A stretch of 64,000 bases of DNA from Pectobacterium cacticida (GTDB lineage: Bacteria > Pseudomonadota > Gammaproteobacteria > Enterobacterales > Enterobacteriaceae): positions 2,852,001 through 2,916,000 of the forward strand of contig NZ_CP133656.1 of assembly GCF_036885195.1 (NCBI RefSeq), written 5' to 3'. Positions 44,774-53,921 of the stretch are shown here, piece after piece. A model generated the notes under the pieces. That model was given only the letters and a program-made list of their open reading frames with translations. It was not told the DNA's origin and did not search any database. Each line of letters opens with the position of its first letter. Position 1 is the first letter of the stretch. Both the position numbers and the translations under genes were made by a program.

Positions 44774-46375
44774 ATGCAAAAGACCACTGAATACATCTGT
44801 GATGTTTTAATCATTGGCAGCGGCGCTGCCGGGCTTTCACTGGCTCTGCGTCTGGCTTCTCAGGCCAACGTAACCGTGTTAAGCAAAGGTCCGCTTAACG
44901 AAGGTGCGACGTTTTATGCACAGGGCGGCATCGCCGCCGTTTTTGACGAAACCGATACGATTGACTCACATATCGAAGATACCCTCATCGCCGGTGACGG
45001 CCTGTGCGATCGCGATGCCGTTGAATTTATCGCCAGCAATGCCAAGCATTGTGTGCAATGGCTTATCGAACAAGGCGTGCTATTTGATACCGAAACCAGT
45101 AGTACTGGCAAGGAACGCTATCACCTCACACGTGAAGGCGGGCATAGTCATCGACGCATTCTGCATGCCGCTGATGCGACCGGAAAAGAAGTGGAAAACA
45201 CGCTGGTGCAAAAGGCGCTATCCCACCCGAATATTCGCATTATGGAACGCTGTAACGCCGTCGATTTGATCACGTCTAATAAATTGGGTCTACCTGGAAC
45301 GCGTCGCGTTGTCGGCGCTTATATCTGGAACCGAGAGCAAGAGCGTGTAGAAGCGTGCCAGGCCAAAACCGTGGTTCTGGCGACGGGCGGTGCCTCTAAA
45401 GTTTATCAATATACCACCAACCCCGATATTTCCTCCGGCGATGGCATCGCTATGGCCTGGCGCGCAGGTTGCCGGGTAGCGAACCTGGAATTCAACCAGT
45501 TTCACCCGACCTGTCTGTTTCACCCACAGGCGCGAAATTTTCTGCTAACGGAAGCGCTGCGTGGTGAAGGCGCCTATCTTAAACGTCCCGATGGCTCACG
45601 CTTTATGCCCGATTTTGATGCCAGAGGCGAATTAGCGCCACGTGATGTTGTCGCCAGAGCCATCGATCATGAAATGAAACGCCTTGGCGCTGATTGTATG
45701 TATCTGGATATCAGCCATAAACCCGAAGCATTCATCAAACAGCATTTCCCTACCATTGATGAGAAACTGCGTTCTCTCGGTATCGATCTTACACAAGAAC
45801 CGATCCCTATCGTCCCTGCCGCGCACTATACCTGCGGCGGCGTGTTGGTCGATAGACACGGACGTACCGATCTGGACGGTCTCTATGCAATTGGTGAAGT
45901 CAGCTATACCGGTTTGCATGGCGCAAATCGCATGGCATCTAACTCATTACTTGAGTGTCTGGTTTATGGTTGGTCAGCCGCCGAGGACATTTTGCAGCGC
46001 TTGCCGCACATCAACGCGGTGAAAAAATTGCCAGAGTGGGATGAGAGCCAGGTCGACAACTCCGATGAACAGGTGGTAATCCAACATAATTGGCATGAAT
46101 TGCGTTTGTTTATGTGGGATTACGTTGGGATCGTGCGAACGACTAAGCGACTAGAACGAGCGCAGCACCGCATCCATCTGCTTCAACAGGAAATCAACGA
46201 ATACTACGCCCACTTCCGTATCTCTAATAATTTGCTGGAGCTGCGTAATCTGGTGCAGGTCGCCGAGCTTATCGTCCGCTGCGCGCTAGACAGAAAAGAA
46301 AGCCGCGGGCTGCATTACACGCTGGACTACCCAGAAAAATTAACCACGCCGAAACCAACCATTCTGGTGCCTTAA
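44774..46375 (+). CDS. nadB: L-aspartate oxidase NadB
   Basis: Flavoenzyme oxidising L-aspartate to iminoaspartate, first step of de novo NAD synthesis. The start is ATG at 44774 (MQKTTEYICDVLIIGSGAAG), which gives 533 residues like E. coli NadB; the extension back to 44729 lacks homology. FAD-binding GSGAAGLSLALRLA, then FYAQGGIAAVFDETD, HLTREGGHSHRRILHA with catalytic Arg/His, and RMASNSLLECLVYG. Divergent from rpoE, as in E. coli. Confidence 0.97.
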   Translation: MQKTTEYICDVLIIGSGAAGLSLALRLASQANVTVLSKGPLNEGATFYAQGGIAAVFDETDTIDSHIEDTLIAGDGLCDRDAVEFIASNAKHCVQWLIEQGVLFDTETSSTGKERYHLTREGGHSHRRILHAADATGKEVENTLVQKALSHPNIRIMERCNAVDLITSNKLGLPGTRRVVGAYIWNREQERVEACQAKTVVLATGGASKVYQYTTNPDISSGDGIAMAWRAGCRVANLEFNQFHPTCLFHPQARNFLLTEALRGEGAYLKRPDGSRFMPDFDARGELAPRDVVARAIDHEMKRLGADCMYLDISHKPEAFIKQHFPTIDEKLRSLGIDLTQEPIPIVPAAHYTCGGVLVDRHGRTDLDGLYAIGEVSYTGLHGANRMASNSLLECLVYGWSAAEDILQRLPHINAVKKLPEWDESQVDNSDEQVVIQHNWHELRLFMWDYVGIVRTTKRLERAQHRIHLLQQEINEYYAHFRISNNLLELRNLVQVAELIVRCALDRKESRGLHYTLDYPEKLTTPKPTILVP

Positions 46376-46417
46376 ATGGTAGAAACATGGCAGGCGCGGC
46401 GATCATGCGTCTGCCAC

Positions 46418-47167
46418 TCACATAAAGAGATAAAAATCTTTCGTCAACTGCTGAAATTCTGCCGAATAACGCTTTTCCGCATCACGGATTGCCAAAAGTG
46501 TGGAGTGTGTACTTTGTCTTTCCTGCCGAGACAGCGCCAATAAAACGCGATGAGCGGGTTTCTCTTTATATTCCGCTACGCGAAGCTGTTGCTGAACGAA
46601 CCAACGCTGTTGACGCGCCAGTGGAATAAAATAATCCGCTACCTGTATGGGGAGCACCACGCAGAAAAGACCTTCAGGTATCAGTAGTTGATGAGCACAA
46701 CGTAATAGCGTTTCATGCGTCAAGGTGAGGGTGTGGCGAGCTTGATCACGCGCCGTAGATTCGCACGCGACCCCCGGCGGGAAATAAGGCGGGTTACACA
46801 CAATCAATGAGTAATCAGCGGTGCGTAGCGCAGCGAAACTCGCAATATCCTCAGCATAAACCGTTATTCTGTCGGCCCAGGGCGAAGCGATGATATTTTC
46901 TTTTGCCTGCTGGCTGGCGGCGTAGTCCAGTTCGACGGCATCAATTTTAATATGCGATTCAGTCCGTTGCGCAAGCATCAACGCGAGAAGACCGGAACCG
47001 CTGCCGATATCCAATATCCGCGTAGCGGAAGATATCGGGGTCCAGGAGCCGAGCAAAATAGCGTCAGTGCCAACCTTCATCGCACAACGATCGTGCGCCA
47101 CGAAGAATTGTTTGAAGGTAAATCCATCTCGACGCAATGTCAGTTTATTATCAGACTGATAGCTCAT
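46418..47167 (-). CDS. trmN6: tRNA1(Val) (adenine(37)-N6)-methyltransferase TrmN6
   Basis: Formerly YfiC. It adds the N6-methyl group to A37 of tRNA-Val(cmo5UAC), the tRNA encoded three times at 53.5-53.8 kb in this window. Start ATG at 47167 (MSYQSDNKLTLRRDGF), 249 residues; a longer frame to 47194 adds ten non-homologous residues. SAM-binding DIGSGSGLLALMLAQ and catalytic NPPYFPPG are present. Convergent with nadB (42 bp) and divergent from srmB. Confidence 0.94.
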   Translation of the reverse strand: MSYQSDNKLTLRRDGFTFKQFFVAHDRCAMKVGTDAILLGSWTPISSATRILDIGSGSGLLALMLAQRTESHIKIDAVELDYAASQQAKENIIASPWADRITVYAEDIASFAALRTADYSLIVCNPPYFPPGVACESTARDQARHTLTLTHETLLRCAHQLLIPEGLFCVVLPIQVADYFIPLARQQRWFVQQQLRVAEYKEKPAHRVLLALSRQERQSTHSTLLAIRDAEKRYSAEFQQLTKDFYLFM

Positions 47168-47301
47168 GAAAATAAGATTCCGCAGACAAACCACAGCAGC
47201 ATAGGCGAAATATCCCTGTAGGGAAAGTGAGGCAGTCTACTTAAACAGATGAAGAAACCGGGCGATCCGTCTATAATCGGCGCCTCAAATAGAGGTAGAC
47301 C

Positions 47302-48627
47302 ATGACTGTAACCAATTTTTCCGAGCTCGATCTTGATGAAAGCCTGTTAGACGTCCTACGTGATATGGGTTATGAACGTCCAACCGCGATCCAGGCAGAA
47401 GCCATTCCTCCAGCGATGGAAGGCCGTGACGTACTCGGCTCAGCGCCAACGGGCACCGGTAAAACCGCTGCCTACCTGCTGCCAGTTTTGCAGCATCTTA
47501 TCGATTTCCCTCGTAAAAAATCGGGTCCACCCCGTATTCTGATCCTGACACCAACGAGAGAGCTTGCCATGCAGGTCGCCGATCAGGCGCGAGCGTTCGC
47601 CGCACATACGCACCTGGATATTGCTACCATCACCGGCGGTGTCGCCTATATGAACCACGCTGAGGTGTTCAGCGAAAATCAGGATGTCGTTGTTGCGACG
47701 ACAGGCCGTTTGCTGCAATACATTAAAGAAGAAAACTTCGATTGCCGCGCGGTCGAGACGCTAATTCTGGATGAAGCGGACAGAATGTTGGACATGGGCT
47801 TCGCGCAGGATATTGAACATATCGCAGGGGAGACCCGCTGGCGCAAGCAAACGTTGCTGTTTTCTGCAACGCTAGAAGGAAATGCGATCAAAGATTTCGC
47901 CGAGCGCCTACTGAACGAACCGGTTGAAATTGAAGCCGATCCATCACGACGGGAACGCAAAAAGATTCTGCAATGGTATTACCGCGCTGACGATGTCACG
48001 CATAAAACGGCGCTGCTCTGCCACCAGTTAAAACAGCCGGACGTTACACGTTCTATTGTGTTCGTACGTAAACGTGAACGTGTGCACGAGCTGGTAGCCT
48101 GGTTGCATGAAGCGGGAATACACGCCTGCTACCTCGAAGGTGAAATGGTACAGGCCAAACGTAATGAAGCGATCAAACGTCTGAGCGAGGGTCGCGTTAA
48201 CGTGCTGGTAGCCACAGATATTGCGGCACGCGGCATTGATATCGATGATGTGAGTCACGTTTTTAATTTCGATTTACCGCGCACGGCGGATACTTACCTT
48301 CACCGTATTGGGCGCACCGGTCGCGCGGGCCGTAAAGGCTGTGCGATATCCTTCGTTGAAGCGCACGACCATTTATTATTAGGGAAGATCAGCCGTTACC
48401 TGAATGAACCGCTAAAACCCCGCATCATTGAGGAGCTCCGTCCAACGACCAAAGCACCGAAAGCCAGCACAACAGGTAAACCGTCGAAAAAAGTGCTTGC
48501 GATGCGAAAAGAGAAAAAACAGAAGGAAAAAGAAAAGGTTAAAGTTAAGGTTCGCCAGCGCGATCGTAAAAACATTGGCAAGCGCCGCCAACCCGCGCAG
48601 AAAGCAGACACCTCATCGAATCAATAA
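47302..48627 (+). CDS. srmB: ATP-dependent RNA helicase SrmB
   Basis: DEAD-box helicase acting early in 50S ribosome assembly. Motifs: Q motif (GYERPTAIQAEAIP), I APTGTGKT, Ia PTRELAMQ, II DEAD, III SAT, V ATDIAARGID, VI HRIGRTGRAG. A Lys/Arg-rich tail from about residue 385 to the end is typical of SrmB and binds RNA. 441 residues against 444 in E. coli. A TATAAT at 47272-47277 lies 25 bp before the ATG; its -35 partner is weak. Confidence 0.96.
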   Translation: MTVTNFSELDLDESLLDVLRDMGYERPTAIQAEAIPPAMEGRDVLGSAPTGTGKTAAYLLPVLQHLIDFPRKKSGPPRILILTPTRELAMQVADQARAFAAHTHLDIATITGGVAYMNHAEVFSENQDVVVATTGRLLQYIKEENFDCRAVETLILDEADRMLDMGFAQDIEHIAGETRWRKQTLLFSATLEGNAIKDFAERLLNEPVEIEADPSRRERKKILQWYYRADDVTHKTALLCHQLKQPDVTRSIVFVRKRERVHELVAWLHEAGIHACYLEGEMVQAKRNEAIKRLSEGRVNVLVATDIAARGIDIDDVSHVFNFDLPRTADTYLHRIGRTGRAGRKGCAISFVEAHDHLLLGKISRYLNEPLKPRIIEELRPTTKAPKASTTGKPSKKVLAMRKEKKQKEKEKVKVKVRQRDRKNIGKRRQPAQKADTSSNQ

Positions 48628-48653
48628 AATTTGATCGTAAACATACAAAATGA

Positions 48654-48688
48654 CAAGGTAAAAAAAGGGAGCTTTCGCTCCCTCTTAT
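48654..48688. terminator. Bidirectional terminator between srmB and grcA
   Basis: AGGGAGC-TTTC-GCTCCCT, a perfect 7-bp stem with a 4-nt loop. On the minus strand the stem is followed by TTTTTT, a strong terminator for grcA. On the plus strand it is preceded by A6 and followed by CTTATT, a weaker one for srmB. Confidence 0.88.
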
Positions 48689-48712
48689 TAGTGCATACGT
48701 TTACAACTTACA

Positions 48713-49096
48713 TTACAGGCTTTCGGTAAAAGTACGCGTAATAACGTCGCGCTGTTGTTCTGGCGTCAAAGAGTTAAAACGCACAGCGTAACCGGATACG
48801 CGGATCGTTAACTGTGGATATTTCTCTGGATGCTTCACAGCATCTTCCAGCGTCTCGCGGCGCAATACATTCACGTTCAGGTGCTGACCACCTTCTACGC
48901 GCACTTCCGGCTTAACTTCCAACGGAATTTCACGATATTCGAACTGCCCCAGATCGCTTACGGGAATGACTTGATCTTCGCTGTAACCTGATTTAGCACA
49001 TACACAACGTGCTTGTGATTTTTCTTCATCCAGCAACCAGAAGGAGTTGATCAGCGCGCTGTCGTTAGCCTTGGTGATTTGAATACCAGTAACCAT
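48713..49096 (-). CDS. grcA: Autonomous glycyl radical cofactor GrcA
   Basis: Formerly YfiD. A spare glycyl-radical domain that replaces the damaged C-terminus of pyruvate formate-lyase after oxygen exposure. The radical motif RVSGYAVRF near the C-terminus is intact, followed by LTPEQQRDVITRTFTESL as in PFL. Start ATG 49096 (MVTGIQITKANDSALINSF) gives 127 residues, as in E. coli; upstream in-frame codons to 49165 are not homologous. Two FNR-like boxes lie upstream, in keeping with anaerobic and acid induction. Confidence 0.96.
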   Translation of the reverse strand: MVTGIQITKANDSALINSFWLLDEEKSQARCVCAKSGYSEDQVIPVSDLGQFEYREIPLEVKPEVRVEGGQHLNVNVLRRETLEDAVKHPEKYPQLTIRVSGYAVRFNSLTPEQQRDVITRTFTESL

Positions 49097-49244
49097 AATT
49101 GCCTCCGTATAACGGCGTGTTATTGTCTTAATTAAAACTGATTTGTTTAAAATCGCTATTGGCAAAACATGCCAAAAAACGTAACGATCGTATAAAACCG
49201 CCTATATCTGTCTTCTTATATACCAGCCTAATAACCAGACAATC

Positions 49245-49258
49245 TTGACTTAAATCAA
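49245..49258 (-). promoter_or_regulatory. FNR box, promoter-proximal, of grcA
   Basis: TTGACTTAAATCAA fits TTGATNNNNATCAA with one mismatch. If the start of transcription is near 49211, as the nearby TATATA suggests, this is centred at about -40.5, a class II activating position. Confidence 0.75.
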
Positions 49259-49297
49259 TTTAAAATCCGACTCATTTCGTCTCGGTAGGTTAATTTC

Positions 49298-49311
49298 TTG
49301 TTTTACATCAA
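49298..49311 (-). promoter_or_regulatory. FNR box, upstream, of grcA
   Basis: TTGTTTTACATCAA fits TTGATNNNNATCAA with one mismatch. Its centre is exactly 53 bp from the proximal box, the same spacing as the -40.5 and -93.5 FNR sites of E. coli yfiD, where the distal site lowers expression. Confidence 0.7.
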
Positions 49312-49458
49312 TTTTGCCGCGATGCGGAAGTGCAAATTTTTTTGTAAATTTTCAATTTTTTAAAGCATTTTCATTCTGATAATCATGGTTGTGGTTTTAC
49401 CTCGGCACAATAGATCGGTAAGCTACCGTAACACCATTTAACCTGTAAGAAAGAGTGC

Positions 49459-50148
49459 ATGATGGCGACTTCTCTCACTTGGCACGACGTGTTGGCACAA
49501 GAAAAGCTACAGCCTTATTTTATTAATACCCTTGAATTTATTAAAAAAGAACGAGCCGCAGGTAAAATAATTTATCCGCCGCAAAAGGATGTGTTCAACG
49601 CATTTCGCTTTACCGAACTACACCAGGTTAAGGTCGTTATTCTGGGACAAGATCCCTACCACGGCCCAAATCAGGCGCACGGGCTGTCATTTTCAGTGCG
49701 TCCAGGTGTGCCCGCGCCGCCTTCTCTGGTCAACATCTATAAAGAGCTGGCGAGCGATATTCCTGGGTTTGAAATTCCGCGTCATGGCTTTTTACAAAGT
49801 TGGGCGGAGCAAGGGGTATTGCTGCTCAATACGGTATTAACTGTAGAAGCCGGGCGGGCGCATTCACATGCTAATTTGGGTTGGGAGACCTTTACCGATC
49901 GCGTCATTGCAGCCTTGAATGAACAGCGGGAAGGCTTGGTCTTTCTGCTTTGGGGTTCACATGCCCAAAAGAAGGGCAGCATTATTGATCAACGGCGCCA
50001 TCATGTCCTGAAATCGCCGCATCCCTCCCCACTCTCTGCGCACCGCGGTTTCTTTGGCTGCAAACATTTCTCGCAGGCTAACCAGTTTCTTGAACAGCAG
50101 GGGTTATCCCCCATAGACTGGACACCCAAACTTCAGGAAAACGCTTAA
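49459..50148 (+). CDS. ung: Uracil-DNA glycosylase Ung
   Basis: Removes uracil from DNA, first step of base excision repair. The water-activating motif GQDPYHGP with catalytic Asp, the uracil-recognition segment FSVRPGVPAPPSL and the DNA-intercalating motif HPSPLSAHRGFFGC are complete. 229 residues, the same as E. coli. Two adjacent ATGs (49459 and 49462); the second corresponds to the E. coli start. Followed by the convergent tRNA-Ala genes. Confidence 0.97.
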   Translation: MMATSLTWHDVLAQEKLQPYFINTLEFIKKERAAGKIIYPPQKDVFNAFRFTELHQVKVVILGQDPYHGPNQAHGLSFSVRPGVPAPPSLVNIYKELASDIPGFEIPRHGFLQSWAEQGVLLLNTVLTVEAGRAHSHANLGWETFTDRVIAALNEQREGLVFLLWGSHAQKKGSIIDQRRHHVLKSPHPSPLSAHRGFFGCKHFSQANQFLEQQGLSPIDWTPKLQENA

Positions 50149-50283
50149 ACAATCACGGATTGGTTGTCTTTAAAATACAAGGGCGACCAACAACCGTTCG
50201 CCAAAGGTCACAGTCCCCATTCTGAAACAGGCACACGATTTTATGGAATAGGATGGCGAAGAAGGAAGTGCTAAGGGAAAATA

Positions 50284-50359
<76 letters not shown>

Positions 50360-50406
50360 ACGAAACGCGGAATGTTCACGATAATTAACCAAACAAAGGG
50401 AGTGTT

Positions 50407-50482
<76 letters not shown>

Positions 50483-50529
50483 TATCTTACAGCATTACCA
50501 CATAGGCAAGTAATGCTTGAACGCGTCGC

Positions 50530-50558
50530 ATAATATGAGACCCGTCTAGCAGTGTCAA
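50530..50558 (-). promoter_or_regulatory. Promoter of the tRNA-Ala pair
   Basis: On the minus strand TTGACA (50553-50558), 17-bp spacer, TATTAT (50530-50535), then a GC-rich discriminator GCGACGCG. This is a near-consensus sigma-70 stable-RNA promoter with the discriminator type expected for stringent control. Confidence 0.92.
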
Positions 50559-50728
50559 CGGCTAAATCTGGTTATCCGATTAACCGCTGAAAAAGACGTC
50601 AACGGTGAAAAAATCAGACCACAACATCGTTGTAATCGTATCCCAAGCACAATAAATGCTGCTAACGATAACACGATTTATTATCATTAAGTCACATCCC
50701 GCTTCTGACCAGGTATTAAGCTCATCAT

Positions 50729-51616
50729 ATGCGCCATTGTTCTATGATTTTATTTTCTTTGATGATATCCGTGTCTGGGAGTTTGCCTGTTCATGCGCAA
50801 CCCACCGTCCCCGCGATAACCGAACAAGCGAAGTCCCAATTTGAAGTTAGGCGCGTTAAGATGAAAAGTCATGCACAACACGCTTATCGTATTTTCATTG
50901 CCCAACCACGCCAACCTGCGCCAGACGGCGGCTATCCGATACTCTATATGCTGGACGGTAACGCCCAATTTCCTGTTGCCATAAATAGCTATAATGTCAA
51001 AAACGGCCCGCCGCCGCTCATTGTCGCTATCGGTTATCCAACCGAGAAACCTTACGACGTACCCGCACGCACGCGCGACTACACGCCGCCGACCACCATT
51101 TCCGACCCGGACTTTGCCGCCGGAGGCGAAGCCGAGACGTTTTACCAATTCCTACAAACTACGGTAAAGCCTTGGATTGAAGCACACTACGCCGTCAACA
51201 CACAAAAACAAACACTTGCCGGGCACTCTTTCGGCGGTTTATTTACGCTGTACACGCTTTTCAATCATACCCCATCGTTCCAACACTACGTTGCCGCCAG
51301 CCCATCTATTTGGTGGGGAAATGGCGTAGTGATTCCTGATAGAACGCCGCTACTCCCGACGCCACCGTTATCAATAACCATTACCGTAGGCGCGAATGAG
51401 GCGGCGATGACGACAACGCCGTCGAACAACCCCATTGATGAAAAACAGGCAGAAAGACTCAGACAAAGAAAGATGGTAGAAAGGGCTAAAACGCTCGCGA
51501 CACAGCTCAAGGAACAAGGCGCAAACACCGCATTTATTGTGTTCCCGGGCAAAGGCCATGGCGACGTGATCCCGGATGCCATTGGTAAAGCCGTCGCTAT
51601 CGCAGGACGAGAATAA
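50729..51616 (+). CDS. IroE-like periplasmic alpha/beta-hydrolase (esterase)
   Basis: A secreted serine hydrolase of the Fes/IroE esterase family. Signal peptide at residues 1-24 (MILFSLMISVSGSLPVHA, then QPTVP). Alpha/beta-hydrolase features: YPILYMLDGNAQFP, nucleophile Ser in AGHSFGGLFTLY, the segment AASPSIWWGN seen in this family, and the catalytic His in GKGHGDVIPD. IroE linearises catecholate trilactone siderophores in the periplasm, but the substrate here cannot be told from sequence. 295 residues. It stands alone between tRNA-Ala and gltX. The 178 bp after it hold only a weak hairpin before gltX. Confidence 0.85.
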   Translation: MRHCSMILFSLMISVSGSLPVHAQPTVPAITEQAKSQFEVRRVKMKSHAQHAYRIFIAQPRQPAPDGGYPILYMLDGNAQFPVAINSYNVKNGPPPLIVAIGYPTEKPYDVPARTRDYTPPTTISDPDFAAGGEAETFYQFLQTTVKPWIEAHYAVNTQKQTLAGHSFGGLFTLYTLFNHTPSFQHYVAASPSIWWGNGVVIPDRTPLLPTPPLSITITVGANEAAMTTTPSNNPIDEKQAERLRQRKMVERAKTLATQLKEQGANTAFIVFPGKGHGDVIPDAIGKAVAIAGRE

Positions 51617-51794
51617 AGGGAATCAAGCACAAAAAAACCGACCACCAGGCGAATGCAGGCCGCTTAGGTATGGATTCAGGGGGAAACACGATGATGAGGT
51701 TCCCGCAGAGATGCCTCACACCGTGGTCGCCCCCCGGTATCCCGCCTTTAAACGAACGACATTAACCACCAAGCCGGTTTTTTGTATACCGCTT

Positions 51795-53210
51795 TTACTT
51801 TTGAGCTTCTCGCTCAGCGATAAATTCCAGCGCTTTATCTATACGCGTTAACGAACGTTGCTGACCAATAGCCTGTACAGTGACATCAACGCCAGGAGAT
51901 TGCCCCGCCCCGGTCACCGCGACACGCAACGGCATACCGACTTTGCCCATCCCTTGCCCTAATTCGTCCGCCGTACTCTGAATGGCGTGATGGATATTCT
52001 CCGCCGTCCAATCAGTGATTGCCGCCAGCTTCTCACGTACGCGTTCTAGTGGTTGGCGTGCGACAGGACGCAGGTGTTTCTTGGCCGCATCAGCGTCAAA
52101 CGTAGCAAAATCCTCATAGAAATAACGACAAGAATTCGCTATTTCTTTCAATGTCTTGCATCGTTCCCCCAACAGGCCGACCAATTCGCTCAATTGCGGC
52201 CCGGTGCGGGTATCGATTCCTGCTTGCTCGATATGCCATGACAAATGCGTCGCCACGTAATCTGCTGGTAAGTGGTTAATATAATAGTGGTTTAGCCATT
52301 GCAGCTTCTCGGTATTGAAGGCACTTGCCGACTTACTAACGGCTTCCAGTGAAAATAAAGACGTCATCTCATCAATAGAGAGAATTTCCCGATCGCCAGA
52401 AGACCACCCCAAACGCACCAGATAATTCAGCAACGCCTCCGGTAGATAACCATCATCACGGTATTGCATTACCCCAACCGCACCGTGGCGTTTAGACAAT
52501 TTCTTACCATCATCACCCAGAATCATCGACACATGCGCATATTCTGGCACGGGTGCGCCCAGCGCTTTAAGAATGTTGATCTGGCGCGGCGTGTTATTTA
52601 TATGATCTTCACCACGAATCACATGCGTAATGGCCATATCCCAATCATCAATAACGACACAGAAGTTATAGGTCGGAGAGCCGTCGGTACGGCGGATGAT
52701 CAAATCGTCAAGTTCCTGGTTGCTGAATTCGATCGGCCCACGGATGCGATCGTTAAAGATGACAGACCCTTCCTGAGGGTTAAGGAAACGAACAACATGT
52801 GGCTCGCTATCAGCATGATGTTCGTGAGAACCCCGGCAATGGCCGTCGTAGCGTGGTTTTTCGCCATTTGCCATCTGCTGTTCACGCAGCGCTTCTAGGC
52901 GCTCTTTCGAGCAATAACATTTATAAGCCGTTCCGTTTTCTAACATCTGGTCGATAACCGTGTTATAACGATCAAAACGTTTAGTTTGGTAATACGGACC
53001 TTCATCCCAGTTAAGACCTAGCCAGTTCATCCCATCCATGATGGCATCAATCGCGTCCTGGGTTGAGCGCTCAAGATCGGTATCTTCAATACGTAAAACG
53101 AATTCGCCGCCCTGATGGCGAGCGAACAGCCAGGAATAAAGCGCAGTTCGCGCGCCACCAACGTGAAGATATCCAGTAGGACTTGGGGCAAAACGGGTTT
53201 TAATTTTCAT
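51795..53210 (-). CDS. gltX: Glutamyl-tRNA synthetase
   Basis: Charges tRNA-Glu with glutamate. Class I signatures: the HIGH-like APSPTGYLHVGGART at the N-terminus and the KMSKS-like KKLSKRHGA. The zinc-binding Cys/His group, CYCSKE with DGHC, matches E. coli GltX. 471 residues, the same length. Its C-terminal anticodon domain is complete. Start ATG 53210 (MKIKTRFAPSPTG). Transcribed away from the Val/Lys tRNA cluster, the same divergent arrangement as E. coli gltX-valUXY-lysV. Confidence 0.98.
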   Translation of the reverse strand: MKIKTRFAPSPTGYLHVGGARTALYSWLFARHQGGEFVLRIEDTDLERSTQDAIDAIMDGMNWLGLNWDEGPYYQTKRFDRYNTVIDQMLENGTAYKCYCSKERLEALREQQMANGEKPRYDGHCRGSHEHHADSEPHVVRFLNPQEGSVIFNDRIRGPIEFSNQELDDLIIRRTDGSPTYNFCVVIDDWDMAITHVIRGEDHINNTPRQINILKALGAPVPEYAHVSMILGDDGKKLSKRHGAVGVMQYRDDGYLPEALLNYLVRLGWSSGDREILSIDEMTSLFSLEAVSKSASAFNTEKLQWLNHYYINHLPADYVATHLSWHIEQAGIDTRTGPQLSELVGLLGERCKTLKEIANSCRYFYEDFATFDADAAKKHLRPVARQPLERVREKLAAITDWTAENIHHAIQSTADELGQGMGKVGMPLRVAVTGAGQSPGVDVTVQAIGQQRSLTRIDKALEFIAEREAQK

Positions 53211-53455
53211 TTAGCATCATAGCCTTATTACGCAACGGCTGTCGGCACAGACCGACATAAGCTCAAAAGAACAAGAGTGGGCAACATTCTATCACTCTGC
53301 TTCGAATCCTCAACGGCGTAACATAGGCCGCAGCTTTTATTCTGGCAGGAAAGATAAGCAGTAGGCTAAATAGTGCCACGATATGGGGCCAACGGCGACA
53401 ATGACAACGGCTTGCCTAATTTTGCAACGAACAACCATTTTAGTTTTAAAAAGCG

Positions 53456-53483
53456 TTGACTCACCTTCAAGTATCCCTATAAT
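53456..53483 (+). promoter_or_regulatory. Promoter of the Val-Val-Val-Lys tRNA operon
   Basis: TTGACT (53456-53461), 16-bp spacer, TATAAT (53478-53483), followed by the GC-rich discriminator GCGACTCC. A near-consensus stable-RNA promoter 18 bp before the first tRNA. Confidence 0.92.
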
Positions 53484-53500
53484 GCGACTCCACACAGCGG

Positions 53501-53576
53501 GGGTGATTAGCTCAGCTGGGAGAGCACCTCCCTTACAAGGAGGGGGTCGGCGGTTCGATCCCGTCATCACCCACCA
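53501..53576 (+). tRNA. valU: tRNA-Val(TAC), copy 1
   Basis: 76 nt with encoded CCA: GGGTGATTAGCTCAGCTGGG start, anticodon loop CTTACAA (anticodon TAC), T-arm GGTTCGATCCC. Followed by two identical copies and tRNA-Lys, as in E. coli valU-valX-valY-lysV. Confidence 0.97.
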
Positions 53577-53631
53577 TATTTTGTTATTGATATCGGTGTT
53601 CCGTTGTGTAGCGTTAAGAGAATTTGAGATT

Positions 53632-53707
53632 GGGTGATTAGCTCAGCTGGGAGAGCACCTCCCTTACAAGGAGGGGGTCGGCGGTTCGATCCCGTCATCA
53701 CCCACCA
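53632..53707 (+). tRNA. valX: tRNA-Val(TAC), copy 2
   Basis: Identical in all 76 nt to copy 1; 55-bp spacer unlike the next one, so only the tRNA bodies are conserved. Target of TrmN6, encoded at 46.4-47.2 kb. Confidence 0.97.
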
Positions 53708-53762
53708 TTCTCATTCCAGCGACTTTTCTTAACGCAAGTAGAAGTAGACGTAGTAAAGCAGT

Positions 53763-53838
53763 GGGTGATTAGCTCAGCTGGGAGAGCACCTCCCTTACAA
53801 GGAGGGGGTCGGCGGTTCGATCCCGTCATCACCCACCA
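53763..53838 (+). tRNA. valY: tRNA-Val(TAC), copy 3
   Basis: Identical to copies 1 and 2, with CCA encoded, anticodon TAC. Only 7 bp separate it from tRNA-Lys, so the two are processed from one transcript. Confidence 0.97.
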
Positions 53839-53845
53839 CTTCTGC

Positions 53846-53921
53846 GGGTCGTTAGCTCAGTTGGTAGAGCAGTTGACTTTTAATCAATTGGTCGCAGGTT
53901 CGAATCCTGCACGACCCACCA
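53846..53921 (+). tRNA. lysV: tRNA-Lys(TTT)
   Basis: 76 nt with CCA: GGGTCGTTAGCTCAGTTGGT start, anticodon loop CTTTTAA (anticodon TTT), T-arm GGTTCGAATCC. Last gene of the tRNA operon. The AT-rich accessory segment starts just downstream, so it is the natural suspect for an integration site, although no repeated 3' end of this tRNA was seen elsewhere in the window. Confidence 0.97.

Larger units (their letters stand above)
49097..49458. other. Divergent regulatory region grcA/ung
   Basis: About 360 bp of AT-rich sequence without genes. It holds two FNR-like sites for grcA (49245-49258 and 49298-49311) and, at its left end, a plausible grcA -10 (TATATA on the minus strand, about 49217-49222). 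Nothing specific was identified for ung. Confidence 0.6.

Noticed and set aside
47272..47283. Shared TATAATCGGCGCC motif before srmB and yfhL (34519) as a regulatory signature
   Set aside because: It is a common -10 plus GC-rich discriminator combination in enterobacteria, and neither has a convincing -35.
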